A stretch of 64,000 bases of DNA from Glebionis coronaria (GCA_025667525.1 CM046881.1:26175580-26239579), one strand, 5' to 3'; counted from the first letter of the stretch, positions 11,346-23,932 are shown. The notes: a model not told the origin generated them from the letters alone. Numbers and translations are program-made.

Positions 11346-13689
11346 ACAAGTAACCCTAAATCCCCTAGTAAATTAATCGAAGCTATTCTCGTAGGAATTC
11401 TAGCTATCCTAGATCTAAACCAAGTTGTGGATATTTATGATCCCAACAAATGGTTGATATTCGTAGAAATGTAGATATTAGTTGATTGCGATATTGAAAA
11501 AGAATTGGCGAGATTAAATCTGATATCGATGTCATGACGATCTTTTCTTATAGAGTGGAGTTTGACAAAACATTACCACCTAGAAAGATGTCATCTGACT
11601 CGTTGTCATCCAATTCTTAAATTTGAAATCGAAAGGGTGAATGTTGCACTTGAGGCTGTTATTGGAACCATTACCCAAAAGCCTCATGCCACTAATACCT
11701 TTCCGAGAAGTCTAGTTGAATGATCAAGTCATTTCATATTAATGACTCATTTGATAATTGTTGTTGTAAGAGCTAATAGGATTGGAAATTAAGTGTTGAT
11801 CATATTGAGCTTTTATTGCCTTTACAAGGCCGAAGAATAAGGTTGTAAGTATTGGATAATGAGGTAGGATATCAAATTGAGTATAAAAAGTTGTTGAAAT
11901 TTGAATAAAGTAAAATTTAACCTGTAAGGAATATGAGATTGCTAATATAAGTCATTAAGTTCTATGATTGAATTATAAGGTTTTAATTGATTATTAGTTT
12001 GTGTTAAGAGCTGTTCCTAGGCCATTGTCCACTAACAAGGATGTCCAGTGTCCAAGAAATAAATTGAAGAAATCTTCTTCTGAATTGAGACCGATGGATC
12101 TTCTGGGACATATGGAACACCTAATGACTCTTGTAGATTAGTATTCATTGTAGTATCTTTTAAAAATAATCCCTAACTTAACTGAGATATCAGTTGGTAG
12201 GATGAGTTCTGAGAATTGTATGACATAGTGACACGTAATGTGTTGCGGTACAATTTTGACTTGTTTGTGATTAATGAAAAGACTACCTTTGATTGCTAAA
12301 TTCTACATGTATCGATGTTATCTATCTTTTACTGCTTCATCCTAATGACCGCATTAGTGATGCAACCGTTGAACAAGTACTCATCTCGATTTGAGTTACG
12401 TTGTGGATTATTCTCTTTGTATTCCTGAGTGCCATCGAAGTCATGAACCTCATGATTATTTGGCTAAGCTCATTTCCTATCATATCGTAGTTAATTCTTG
12501 GTGAACAAGCTTTCATCACTCTTTTGCAGATCACACATTGTTTTTATAAAGTTGAAACGGTATCCTTTGAGAAAATTTAATTTTCACCACAATAAGGATT
12601 ATTCAAAGTGAGAATTATAAGTGATTGATATCAAAATGAAGTTGTTTATGAAAAGCTTTGGAAACTTAATTGTTTTCATAACAAAGAAAATCTTTGTAAA
12701 TTTATTCTTGATTCTTATCTAAGAATTAAGCATGAAAATGATTTTACTGTAAACATGATGATAAAATTTTGACGAACTGAGTATTGCATCGTTGATCTTG
12801 AAATTGTATATAGTTGCGCGCCTACATACAATTTGGAATGGACTATGCAAGACTGATTAGTAGTCACCATAAAACTAATGAATAAACACTACGTTTTCTT
12901 TGATAATTCTGAAAGATTAAATTTTATGAGATCTGCAAGAAAGCGAAAAATAGGGACATAATGTTAGGGACACCTACATATGTGCCTATAGCATCTATTC
13001 TTCTGAGTCGAATTTACTCATTTGTGGAAATTGTCTTATTTGACAATTGACAATTCTTTCTTGTCCAATTCTCCCGTAGTGAGATTCTTAGGAAAAGTAT
13101 TTGATTACCGAGTGTTGATACCCGACTGGATGTATCGACGTTCTTATCATTTCTTTTGATTTGATTTCATTTGAATGACCTGGGTAACGATCCGAGGAGC
13201 TTTCGAATGCGTACTCAAATTAATGAAAACATGGGATATATTCATATTCGTTAAATGTTTTCGTCTGTATCTGATTTGAAATTCTATCACGTAGATTATG
13301 CGTTGACCTTGCTCTCTTAATAGTAGTTATGTCTCCATATATCCTTGAAATTGTGAAGGATTATGAATTATTATTAGTCTTTTGAGAAGTTCACATCTTA
13401 TCGACGGCAATAAAACTGAAAGGTTGGTAATGCCAGTGGAATGGATTGATTGATTATGACATGACGATATTGTCTTAATTGATGGGAACTCGAGTAGAAT
13501 TCCCCTAAATGATAAGATGTTGATTATCAAAAGTGGTCTAAATAATTCTTGGTGGATGACGATATCCTGTATTTAGACTTAAAAGTATACCATGAATGGT
13601 TGTGAACTAGTTATAGATATTATAATCTAGAAAGAAGTTAAAATGAACTTATTATAAAGATGTTCATGTCATCTAAAACTTTAGGAGGT
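11346..13689 (+). pseudogene. Decayed gag/protease region, no readable frame
   Basis: This follows the leader where gag begins in the related element at 63382; the first ten or so codons still align (..ACCCTAAATCCCC versus ..ACCCTAATATTCC). Beyond that I cannot name domains, and stops occur in all frames. The only longer ORFs (12337-12534 and 13327-13530, both antisense) have no recognisable content. Confidence 0.5.
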
Positions 13690-14240
13690 ATTTATTGATG
13701 AATTTCCTAGACTTTCGCCATTAAGGCAAGTTGAAATTGGTATTGCTTATATTTCCGGTGCTGCACTTGTGGCTTGTGCACTGTACGTCAGCACCATCTA
13801 AATTAAAGGAATTACCGTACAACTGAGAAAGTTGTCGGAGAAAGATTTTATGATACCAACCCTGTCATCCTGAAGAGCTATGGTGTTATCTTTCCTTATA
13901 TTTATAGATTACTGTGACTGAGTAAATTGACAATCGAAAACGATATCCATAACTCGAAATGGAAGAATTGTTCGATCATTTACAAGGTTCTAGCAAATTT
14001 GATCCATAGCATGGTTATCATCAACTTCGCATCTGCGAAGAAGATTATATATTCCAATCACTACATCCGGTACTTGTAATGAACATTATGAGTTTCACGT
14101 GATGTCGTTTGGATTGACTAATACACATGTAGCATTCATAAATTTGGTGAATCACGTGTGTAGGCTGTAATTTGATAAATTCATGCTCGTGATCATTAAG
14201 AACTATATATTTGTTTATAAGAATAAGAATGAGTTAATAA
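13690..14240 (+). pseudogene. Relic of reverse transcriptase
   Basis: Pieces of a Gypsy RT are legible. Near 13694 the reading is IDEFP, then RQVEIGIAY-SGAALVA, matching the usual start of the domain. At 14090-14215 the reading HYEFHVMSFGLTNTHVAF, then INLVNHVC and FDKFML, corresponds to the MPFGLTNAP block. The catalytic Y-x-DD position reads II-KN-YIFVYKN, so the aspartates are gone. Stops and frameshifts separate the pieces. Confidence 0.75.
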
Positions 14241-15354
14241 TTATTCATAGATTGCCCTGAATTGGCCGAACAGTGTAAACCTGAACCTTGAATAATTAAC
14301 ACGTGATTAAAGACTTAATACTTTACATGATTTAACTATGTGATTAAAAGGATAATGGAATATAAATTGACTCTTCAAAAATTAAGAGCCCTTTTAAGAC
14401 TTTGAGTATTACTAAAAAGAAAATGGAAATATGCTTTGACAAATGTTTTAACAAAGGTTTTTAAAGGGATTATTCCCTTATACACTAAACATTTAACTAA
14501 ACTTCTGTTTAGGGGTAAATGTTTGTGTATACCTCCAGATAACTTAAAAAGGATTGAGGAAAACCATTAAAACCATAACATGAAATTTGAAACGATAATT
14601 CTTGCTTTTCAACTAAGGAAATTTTGACCAAAAGTATAACCAAAGATTTTTCAAACATTTACGAATCTTATTAATTATTTTCGATAAATCAACCAAAAAT
14701 CTTGTTAATTAAATTCAAATTTATTTTTGAACATTTTATATAATTGGTCGAACTAAGAAATTTAAAACTTTTACGCTTCATAAAAATTAACTAATAATTA
14801 TTTAATTAATTATGATAATTATCGACGCCTTAGACGACTGATTGAGTAAAACGGATAAAAATGATAGATGAGACGAAACTGAAACATAAAGAATATGAAG
14901 AAAGAATTTTGAATAAATAAAGTTATGATATTGATTTCATCAGGAGAAAGTGAACGTAATTACTGCCGCTTAATATAGAAAGAATATCTGAGTGAGTTGT
15001 GAACATGATAATTATATCATCATGAGAAGTGAATATAGATACCGACGCATTATGTATAAAAGATAAAGAACCAATTAGGACATGTTCCTTAATAATGAAA
15101 GTGCAAAATAAATTGTCGAACGATATAAAAATAAACAATGTTTGTAAAAAGGATAATATAAATAGTGAAGGGTTTCACGGCTAATGTGAACCAACAAAAT
15201 TGAGAAGCCGATAGCGTTAAACGTATAAAAGGCCACTTATGGTTGCTTAAATATGGAAAAATTGTGAGATATAGTTATGTTGGAATTTGTAAGTATAAGT
15301 ATTCTATTTATGTCATTTATGACTAAAAGTATCTTTGTCTGAAGAAGTTGTACT
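14241..15354 (+). pseudogene. Decayed RT/RNase H to integrase interval with internal PPT copy
   Basis: No readable frame is present. At 14505-14521 the 17-mer CTGTTTAGGGGTAAATG exactly repeats the LTR-proximal purine tract at 16486-16502. The rest is AT-rich (for example 14690-14830) without recognisable domains. A 71-codon antisense ORF at 14923-15138 looks spurious. Confidence 0.5.
14505..14521 (+). other. Central polypurine-tract-like copy
   Basis: An exact 17-base match to 16486-16502, the tract just before the 3' LTR. It lies between the RT and integrase relics, roughly where some retroelements keep a second plus-strand primer. Confidence 0.5.
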
Positions 15355-15665
15355 AATGGCAATTATAAAGGCAGATATCGCCTCATACATTAGTAAACGT
15401 CTAGCTATTGCAAAGGTCATCATCTGAATTTGATTCGATTTGGGTCATCGTCGACAGACTGACCAAATCTGCTAATATCATTCTCGTTAATGATAAATGC
15501 CAAAGAGTTATGTAAACATAGCATGCCTGTATCGATCATCTATATCAAGATCCTCGCTTCGCATCGAATTTCTAGAGATTTGCTCAGAAATCATTGAGAA
15601 TGAACCTTGATGAGAGTACTATGTACCACCCAAATCGAAGGGACGAGGTAAAGTAATGATACAAG
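15355..15665 (+). pseudogene. Relic of integrase
   Basis: Readings include MKADIASYISKRLAIAKV near 15370-15420 (zinc-binding end; second Cys lost), [11 protein letters not shown] near 15446-15480, and FASNF-RFAQKSLRMNL near 15555-15610, then YHPN-RR. These match the core of Gypsy integrases in order but in changing frames with stops. Confidence 0.75.
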
Positions 15666-16485
15666 GTAATATAAGTGCTGTTTTATGATTGAATGATTGA
15701 CCTTTGGTAATAGACCGTATAATCGTTTTCCTTTGGAGAGATTATCATTGATAATCATCGTATTAGGATCGAGATCGAATCTTGTTAAGATTTAGAAATT
15801 AGAGCATCTGTAAGCAAGAGTTGAGATGAGACACCCGACATACACCCATTGTGAGTTGGACATGTCTTTTAGATTTAAGGTTTCCTATGATGGCGAACCT
15901 ATCCTTGCAAAATACCCGACCCGCGAAATCTGAAATGATTGTTGAAATTAGGATTTGATTATTAACTGCCGATAGTGGGCAAGAGGATATGTGAATATGA
16001 AAAGTAGATCTTGAAGTGCCAAAGGGGTAGCGAAGTTATGCCACAATTTTTAACCTTGGAAAAATGAATTCATGATCTGACAAATCATGGGATATAAGTC
16101 CCCGTTGTATGGGACCATTGAAATGATGTAAAAGTTGGGATTGAAAGGCATATAAGCTGGATCTACCCTAGGACTTCAAGAACCGCGTGAATTATGTTTC
16201 GTAAATCGCACTTGATGGAATATCTATCAAGTGAAATTCTGATTATTCTTAGTAGAGCTTAGATCGGCGAAAAGTTGCATTCATCAGAAACCCGTGAACA
16301 TCATGGATAGAGAAAATAAGTCAACATTAAGCCTGATCTTATTCCCGTAGTTATGTTTGATGAAACTCGCGTATTATAATGAATTGCACTTGTGAGAAAA
16401 GACCGAATGTGGGGGAATTACCCACATGGCTTAAACTCTATAAGAAGCGAGTAGTAAGGTAAGATGATCTTTGAGGACAAAGATC
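15666..16485 (+). pseudogene. Decayed integrase C-terminus and 3' untranslated region
   Basis: This lies between the integrase relic and the PPT. Short stretches could derive from the post-core and chromodomain region, but I cannot identify a chromodomain with confidence. No ORF of note. Confidence 0.4.
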
Positions 16486-16503
16486 CTGTTTAGGGGTAAA
16501 TGC
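16486..16503 (+). other. Polypurine tract before 3' LTR
   Basis: CTGTTTAGGGGTAAATG plus C directly precedes the LTR start at 16504. It is purine-rich rather than a pure purine run, but its position and its exact second copy at 14505 support the call. Confidence 0.6.
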
Positions 16504-19500
16504 TGTGACAATCCGTCAATTTATGGTTGATATTTTATTTTCAATATTATTTAAAAACAATTTACAATATGAACTCACATATTTTTGGGGAGAAATTTGG
16601 ATTTACATCTTGGAGTAGCATCGACTACGTCTAAACCGGAGGATTCAACGTTACGTGCTTACGTCTACGTACACCGTCTTTGGTGACAGTCCGACATTTT
16701 AGAAAATAAATTTATCCGTAAATATTATTTTGTAGTTTTAAATTTGTGTTAGTTCACAAACTCACAAATTTACGAGAAGAGATTAGGACTTACGATTTTA
16801 TTTTAACGTCCTTTACGACTAAACCGGAAACCTTAGGATTACGTATTTACGTTTTCGAACTCCGTTTTTGATGAGACAATTTTTATTGGATTCGTTTTAT
16901 GACGTCGATTCATAATTTATAAAAACGTTTTTCGTAAAACGACCCGAGGGCACGCAAATCGAGGAAACTAGAATCGAGGAGTACCCGTAAATAAATGGGA
17001 TGAGACAAGTGGGACACTTGTCCCACCCCACTCTCAAAACCGGCCTAACTAGCCACAATGACACTTATGTGTCAAGTGTACACCTTATTAAGTTACACAT
17101 GTAACTTAAGCTTACCAAGTAAGCTAAGTTCCATCAAAACCACTACCTAAACCATTTCCCACACACACAACATGCAATACCACTCAAAAACTCACAACTC
17201 TCTCTCTCTCTCACTCATCTATGCCGTCCCATATTTATCTTAAAAACACCAAATTCATACAAATTTTAACCATGAACATATGTTATAATCAACATATGTT
17301 AATCTCCATTCAAAAAGATGAAGATTGGTGCAACTTATAACATCCATGGAGGAGTTTTCATGGTGTCATGGGGCTGATTTTCCACAAGGAGTTGATGAAG
17401 ATTGGAGTTCTTGAAGATGGTGTTGGCTAAGCACAAGTTTCACCATCAAAAACCATGTCAAACTCATAACCTACATCAAGTTGGTGGTATAAAGATTGTC
17501 CTCCTCAACTTCTTATTATTTTGATTATGTAAACTTGTATTTTATTTCCTATTGTATATATTTATGATGATTATATGATGATAAAAATGTTATGTGGGGA
17601 TTTGTTGTTGATAAACATGGATAAAAAGATGAAAAACCATATGAAACAAGGTTAAAATCTTGATTAATTTACATGGCTGTATAAAACAGTAAGTAAACAG
17701 GTCATGGACTGATAATATGATGAAATAGAATCCATTTACAGTAAGCTAAATTTCTTGTACACATGTGAGAGTTGGCCATGCAATGGAATCAAAATAATGA
17801 GTGAGATATGATCAAAACAAGTTTTGGGTATAAATCTGAAGTTACTGTTTTGGACGATTTTTAGAAAATACTTAAAGGATGATTCAACAGTAGCTATAGA
17901 AGAGTTAAATGTAGCACATATCATGTAGTTTATGTGATAAAAATTTGAGCTTCTATCTCCATATAGAACTCAAGATATGGCAGTTTTGGTGAAGATGAAG
18001 TTAAAAATCAGATTTTTGTAAATTAAAGAATAATACTATTATATAAGCACTCACATTTTAATATATAAAATGTAAAATAAAAACCCACTAACTTATAAAA
18101 CTTATTTATATAAATATATAAAAGGTGTAATAAGTGTATAAATGATAAAAATGGAAACTTGTTAAGTTTTATAATTTATAAAACTATAAACATGATTTTT
18201 ACGATTTTTTCGGCTATTGCCGTAAAATTAACGTTTTTGTCAAATAAAACTTAGATGGTTGGACCCGTCTAATGAAAACTTTATAAAACTTATATACTGA
18301 TATATAAACATGTATAACAAGTAAAAACCGATAAAACCCGAACTATAGGGCATACGGACATTAACGAGCTTAGTAAACATATTGGACTAATACTTGGACT
18401 AATAATTGGACTAAATAAGATAAAAACACTTATAAACTTATTATTGGGCTTAACCCATTAGGGCCCAACTTGCGAAGTTTAAGTACTGATAATATAAGTA
18501 CAAAATAGATTAAAATAAGTTAAATAACTTATAATAGGCTTATTGGACCTAAAACACGTAAATGGGTAAAACTGATAAACTAGTATAAAAGTTATCGACA
18601 TATAACTCTAAAAGGAGTAAACGAGAATATGTAAACCCACTTGATCATCATATATATATAATCATTATATGTATACATACTTGTTATTTTTATAAAGTCA
18701 TTGGACATGAGTCTAAGACCGAGTATTATTTGTCTAGGTTTCCGTGATTGAAGCACGTACCGTACGTCCGAATTGCCGATAACCCGCCTTCCCACATCAA
18801 CGTGAGTTCATAGCCTCGCACTCTTTTAAATGTTTTTATAAATGCTTTATAAACCCGCGAGGGAGATAACATGTTAGTTTTTATAAACTTAGGACACAAT
18901 TTGTCCCGATTGTTTGTTTATTGATTTTGGACCCGAATGATTGAATGACCCGATTGTATGACCCGATAAATGATTAATGGACCCGATAGATGAAATCAAA
19001 TGGATTATTAAAGTTAGGTTATGTCACTAAAAGTCCCATTAGCATGAATTGTGAACTACCGGGAGTTGGTAGACGCTTATGCATTTAATAGTACTATTTG
19101 GGGACGATCACCCCAGTTCGCGCCTTGACGGTTGATCCCCGTCGTGCCACATTGATTGGTAAGCGAATTAATGTATGAGAAGATTTCCAATAGCGTGACC
19201 TTTGTGACGACACGCTACTTTAGATGGGCAAAATTGGTATCGGGTTAGCTACCCGTTGTTGGTTTAGTAAGGTAACAATGTCATGCGGCTTATAATAATC
19301 CAAATTACCGAAATACTATTAGACGCTTCGAATTACGATGTATTGCCTGACTAGCAATACAGGGTCATACTATTGATATTATGATTGTATTTTGGTTTTC
19401 ATAACCATATTCATATAACGGTTTTTATTTGATTTTATACAACGTCATAAGACGTATTGTATGATGTTTTTACGACATTGGCTCGTATAATAATTTTTAT

Positions 19501-19960
19501 GGCAAATGCCTATATTATGATTTTCGATAAGGATTTGTATAAAATGATTTTGGCTATTTTACGGCCTATTACAATGATTTGTACGAATTGATTTTTGGTA
19601 CTAATTTTATACCAAAGTTATATTGATGGAATTTATTAAACTCTATGAATTCACTCGGCGTTATCGCTGACCTTTTCTTTTAACATGTTTTATCTCAGGT
19701 ACTTGAAGGTAATTCTTGGGAAGACGACAAGAATTCATGGCCCGCACTTAAACAACATTTTTCCATTCAAACACTTTGTAAAACTTTTGTATGCAATGTA
19801 ATGACTTGGGACCGATGTAACTTTGATGTTTATGAATGGAAATGCTTTATAAATAAACGACGCGATTTTTATGCGTTGTCTATGATGTGAGTAATGTGCT
19901 ATCCCGTAACACCAACTAGTCTTCCGCTGTACTGAGTTGTATAAATTTGGGGGTGTTACA
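16504..19960 (+). repeat. 3' LTR of the 12.4-kb Gypsy element
   Basis: Same length (3457 bp) and ends as 7598-11054, and followed by the TSD TAACT. Substitutions noticed include the positions equivalent to 7684, 8126, 8775, 9872 and 10269. The double hairpin recurs at 19100-19143. Confidence 0.95.
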
Positions 19961-19965
19961 TAACT

Positions 19966-21168
19966 CGTTGGAATCGTTTGGCACAACGGTCATCCCTCCC
20001 TTTTTAGGGACACAATGAATAGGACTCACCCAAGGGCTATCGGAAATAGGGTAAATCATTCCCGCGTCAAGGAGTTTAAGGACCTCCTTTTTGATGACGT
20101 CGTGAATTTTAGGGTTCACCCTCCTTTGAAATTGGATTGCGGGCTTGTAATCCTCCTCCATTAATATTTTGTGAGTACAAAACTTGGGATCGATTCCCTT
20201 AATGTCGGATAACTTCCACGCAATTGCCCCTTTGTGATCCTTTAGAACATCGACAAGTGCAGTTTTTTCATCATTCGAAAGTTCCTTCGCAATAATAACC
20301 GGCAACTTGTCGCCCTCCTCCAAATAGACATATTCGAGGTGAGGAGGTAAATCTTTCAACTCGAGGATAGGTGGTTCCTCAAGTGAAGATTTGGGATCGA
20401 TACTCATAACCTCCTCGGGTGGAGGAAATGGGAAATTGTTAAAAAAATCCTTGATAATCGAGAAGTCCTCATCGTTGTCGAGGTCTTCGTTGCAAGTACG
20501 TGGAACATCGAATTCTTCCAACGTAAAACCACTACCTTCAAATGGAGTGAAGGTTGGTGTCGAATTATCAAGAATTGGATCTAACATAGTGGGATTGCCA
20601 CTAGGTTCTTCATCACCAAAACCTAGAACTTCTTGTGAAAATTCCTCGCAAACCACGTCAATCATATCAACAAGGTTTATGGTAGCAACGGAATAAACAT
20701 GAGAAATTTGAGAGTTTTGAATTGCGTTTATAACAAGTTCCTCGTCGTTGAAACGTAAGGTGATCTTTCTAGCATGAACATCGATCAAAGCCATAGACAT
20801 ATCTAAAAACGAACGACCTAAAATGAGAGGAACTTGAGGATCCGTGGGGATATCAACAACGATAAAGTCTACGGGATAGTAGAACTTCCCCAGTTTCACA
20901 AAAACGTCTTCCGCCAAACCACATGCGGGAATCATGGAATGGTTGGCCAACTCGATAGACATTAGTAAAGGAGTAAGATTAGGAAGATTGAGCGACTTGA
21001 AGATTGCAAGTGGCATCAAGTTAATGCTAGCACCAAGATCGGCCAAGGCGAAGCATTACTCAATATCTTGGATTGCACAAGGGATCAAAAATTTACCGGG
21101 ATCACCGGCTTTTTGAGGTATGCGATTAAGATAACCGATGAATAACTAGACAATTGGTGCAATTTCTC
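19966..21168 (-). pseudogene. Athila pol fragment: protease and N-terminal reverse transcriptase
   Basis: The frame opening at 21046 begins at a TTG codon, not ATG, so it is an internal part of gag-pol. It shows protease DLGASINLMPL at the start and PLILGRSFLD at about residue 90, an acidic linker, then RT entry (PKIHDVIKKEVLKLLDAG, SPWVSPIHCVPKKGG). It stops at the 7598-19960 insertion; the next RT codons resume at 7592. An in-frame TAA at 21058-21056, explicable as CAA to TAA, and a frameshift near 21150 cut it off from the gag block. Protease normally matures Gag-Pol inside the particle. Confidence 0.88.
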
Positions 21169-21885
21169 CTAGTTGTTCAACATACTCTTAAAGTTAGCGG
21201 CAAATTGAGGCATCATGACTAAAGCATCGGCGAAACTCACATTAAAGTGCAAATCGCGAAACATTTTCATAAAAAGCTCAAATTGATAATTGTCGCGCTC
21301 TTGACGTTTCTCCTTCCTAAGTCTCGATGGATAGGGCAAAGGTGGTGTGGGTTGAGGCATAGTAGGCATAGCCTTTGGAATCTCGGGTTCCAATGTTGGT
21401 AATGGGTCAACCGTAGGTGTGGCATGAGCGGTACTTCGTGGGATTGGGACATGCTCCTTTTGGACCACCACCTCGGGTTCTTCCTCAATTTCTTCCTTCG
21501 TAGGAGCAATTGGTTGAGGAGTCGGTTCCTTATGTGTCTTACCACTACGTGTGGTAATCACTTTCATCTCACCCTTAGGGTTGGATACAGTGTTGCTAGG
21601 AAGACTACTCGAAGACGGTTTACACATTATTGCCTCAAACATAGACGAGATTTTATCTTCAAACATGGATTGCCTCAATACGGCCTCGGTTTGCCTCTTT
21701 TCGGCCTTAATCATCTCTTGTTTAATCTCATGTTGCCCTTGTTCCATTTTTTGTTGGTTTTGTTGTAACCTTGTGAAATTTCCTTCCATCTTGTTGGTGT
21801 GGATTTTAAGTTTATTAGCTAACTCATATTTCAACTCTTTCTTCAAGTCGTTCTTAAACTCGGATCTTAGGCTAATGATTTCTCT
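21169..21885 (-). pseudogene. Athila gag C-terminal / gag-protease linker
   Basis: The 225-residue open frame 21846-21169 is in the same frame as gag upstream (separated only by TAA 21888-21886). It has a coiled-coil-like charged start (MKKELKYELANKLK.., many Q/E/K), the segment KVITTRSGK that is common in Athila Gag-Pol, a proline-rich middle (TPTVDPLPTLEPEIP..) and an end close to protease (FADALVMMPQFAANFK). The gag stop is probably a nonsense mutation, since reading continues sensibly on both sides. Confidence 0.8.
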
Positions 21886-23247
21886 TTAAATATTGTCAAA
21901 CCTAGCATCATTCCCATTAGCGTATTCAACAAATTCATTTGGAAGATCTTTTAAAGTTTGCAAACATTTGTTGTTGTTTTGAAAATCATTTTGATTCTTG
22001 TTTGAAACTTGATTATTAGCCCCTTGATTACCATAGTTTCCCTTGTTGAAATTGTTTTTGAAACCAACTTGATTGTTGCGATAGTTGTTGTTAGCATTTT
22101 GATTTGAACCAAAACCCGGTGGAGTCAATTGATTAGAGCGGGAAACTTTACCGCTTTGGTTGTAATTTCTCGTGGCCGCGAAGGCACTCGAAGTGTTACC
22201 GCCGTTGGTAATGCACTTGGAGAAATCATGACCTCCACCACAATACATGCGGGAAACCTCAACCGCTTTAGCCGTAGCGGGAGCACTTGGTTCACCAACT
22301 TTAAACTCAATCAAAAGTCCTTTTAGCTTATCGAAAATCCTGTTTTCCAAGTTCGCTTCAATTTGGCAAGCATCGATGGTAGTAGACAAAGAAGGTGAAG
22401 TCGAAGACGAAGCCTTACGAACACTAGACGTGCTACGAGGACTATACACCTTAGATCTATTCTCAATTATCACCAAAAGTTCCTCAACCGTTTTACACAA
22501 AAAATTACCACCCGCGGCGGCATTCAAATAATCCCTTTCATGATCATTATGTCCATTGTAAAACGTGTCAATTTGATGCAAGTCAGAAAAACCGTGATGA
22601 GGACAATCATGTAGCATTTCCTTAAACCTATTCCAAGCCGCTGAAAAACTTTCATTAAACTCTTGTGAAAACTTTGAAATCTCGTTTTTCAAGTGCGTAG
22701 TCTTAGAGGGCGGAAAAAATTGGTTTACAAACTTAGACACTAGATCCTTCCACGTCAATATAGAATTGGGTGGTTCTTTCTCTAACCAAATTTTAGCGGG
22801 CCCCGCTAAGGAATACAGAAAAATCATCATCTTAATCGAGTCATTCGAGACATCCTTAAACTTGCAAGTGGCAGTAAGACGATTGAATTGGCGGATATGG
22901 TTGTGTGGATTGTCCTTCTCATCACCACGGAATTTGTTGTTTTGGATCATCGACAACAAACCCGTTTTCACCTCAAAATTCTCCGCAAGGATAGCGGGAA
23001 CCACAATAGCCTCTCCATAACCCTCGGTGGGTTCTTGAAGTAACTCCATCATAGTTCGATTTGCCATGGTTGGTGCTTCTCTTACAATGGGTTTGTCAAT
23101 AGGAGACTCCTCACTAGAAAGATTGAGAGTGGGAGTTTTGTTCTTTCGTTTACGTGCACGTCTTGCTTGATTACGAGTTAGCATAAACGTCACGTACAAC
23201 GAGGAGACGAGCAAAGAAGATTCTTTTTGGTGTTTTGTATTTTTCAA
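21886..23247 (-). CDS. gag: Athila Gag (capsid/nucleocapsid), truncated by stop
   Basis: An ORF of 453 residues. After a basic N-terminus (NQARRARKRKNK) comes the Athila Gag core: MANRTMMELLQEP, LLSMIQNNKFRGDEKDNP, WLEKEPPNSILTWKDLVSKF, FPPSKTTHLKNEISKF and FNESFSAAWNRFKEML. A zinc-finger-like YCGGGHDFSKC lies near residue 340, followed by an Asn-rich tail. Gag packs element RNA into particles. The start at 23247 is the first ATG of the frame; the inner ATG at MANRTMM is an alternative. TAA at 21888-21886 cuts it from the in-frame continuation. This is the least damaged gene of the element. Confidence 0.82.
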   Translation of the reverse strand: MKNTKHQKESSLLVSSLYVTFMLTRNQARRARKRKNKTPTLNLSSEESPIDKPIVREAPTMANRTMMELLQEPTEGYGEAIVVPAILAENFEVKTGLLSMIQNNKFRGDEKDNPHNHIRQFNRLTATCKFKDVSNDSIKMMIFLYSLAGPAKIWLEKEPPNSILTWKDLVSKFVNQFFPPSKTTHLKNEISKFSQEFNESFSAAWNRFKEMLHDCPHHGFSDLHQIDTFYNGHNDHERDYLNAAAGGNFLCKTVEELLVIIENRSKVYSPRSTSSVRKASSSTSPSLSTTIDACQIEANLENRIFDKLKGLLIEFKVGEPSAPATAKAVEVSRMYCGGGHDFSKCITNGGNTSSAFAATRNYNQSGKVSRSNQLTPPGFGSNQNANNNYRNNQVGFKNNFNKGNYGNQGANNQVSNKNQNDFQNNNKCLQTLKDLPNEFVEYANGNDARFDNI

Positions 23248-23910
23248 TTTTTTTGTGGTTTTTGATTGTATTAACCTTTTTGGATTTTGGTGAATGTATT
23301 AAGTAGACACAAATCTACAAATCTCCCCCTTAATCAAATCTCTTGATTAAAGAAGCCTCAAGGAATGAAAACGATCACGTGAAGTGAATGCCTTCTATGA
23401 CTTTAGAACGTTGGTGGAACACCAAAACGTTCAAGAGGGTTTAATCATTGGAAACCAAGAAAATATATATGATACTTAGTAATACTTTGGGCGGCAAAAC
23501 CCTCGATTAGCTCTGAAAATCAAATACTCACAAGCAAGCGGGGAAACAAGGCGGCGCGAAGCACTTAAGAGCCTTTTTCCTTAGGATATATTTTATAATA
23601 TCCGCCTTATACCTACCTTATAGTTTGTATTTTTCAAGATTGCGCTTCACGAAAGTATTTATCTATTTTTGCCTTTTTCTTTGGTTTGAGATTCGAATAC
23701 AATGATTGGGTAATGATCTCCCAAGTCAAGGTTGTGATTTCTCACGTATTTGGAGTACTTGTGAATTTATTGTTCTACGTATACACTATAGTAATAGTAT
23801 TCACACAAAAACCGAAAACCGATAATACGTATTAGTAGAGTGCTACTAATACAAATACTATATATGGTTAGTATATAAAAAAAACAACCCCAAATCAAAA
23901 CACAACACGC
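23248..23910 (-). other. Athila 5' leader between PBS and gag; no gene
   Basis: Untranslated leader of 0.66 kb. No domain or long ORF on either strand. AT-rich near 23600-23880. Confidence 0.6.
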
Positions 23911-23929
23911 CTCCCCGGCAGCGGCGCCA
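23911..23929 (-). other. Primer binding site, tRNA-Asp type
   Basis: The minus strand reads TGGCGCCGCTGCCGGGGAG, complementary to the 3' end of plant tRNA-Asp with about one mismatch. It lies three bases after the LTR end (..CTTCATCA at 23933). This is the usual Athila primer and fixes the minus orientation. Confidence 0.88.
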
Positions 23930-23932
23930 AAA

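Larger units (their letters stand above)
7598..19960 (+). mobile_element. 12.4-kb Ty3/Gypsy LTR element, young LTRs with decayed interior (non-autonomous)
   Basis: TG..CA LTRs of exactly 3457 bp (7598-11054 and 16504-19960) flank a 5449-bp interior. A perfect 5-bp target duplication, TAACT, occurs at 7593-7597 and 19961-19965 within Athila RT. The PBS is TGGTATCAGAGC (tRNA-iMet), three bases after the LTR. By eye I find about eight substitutions between the LTRs and no length change, so insertion is recent. The interior holds recognisable RT and integrase relics but no ORF above 75 codons, with many stops and frameshifts. The iMet primer and relic motifs suggest a chromovirus (Tekay-like) ancestor. 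A related element with homologous LTR and leader starts at 59136. Confidence 0.92.

Noticed and set aside
20391..22531. Several plus-strand ORFs of 60-114 codons
   Set aside because: Antisense shadows of Athila gag-pol; frames open by chance.
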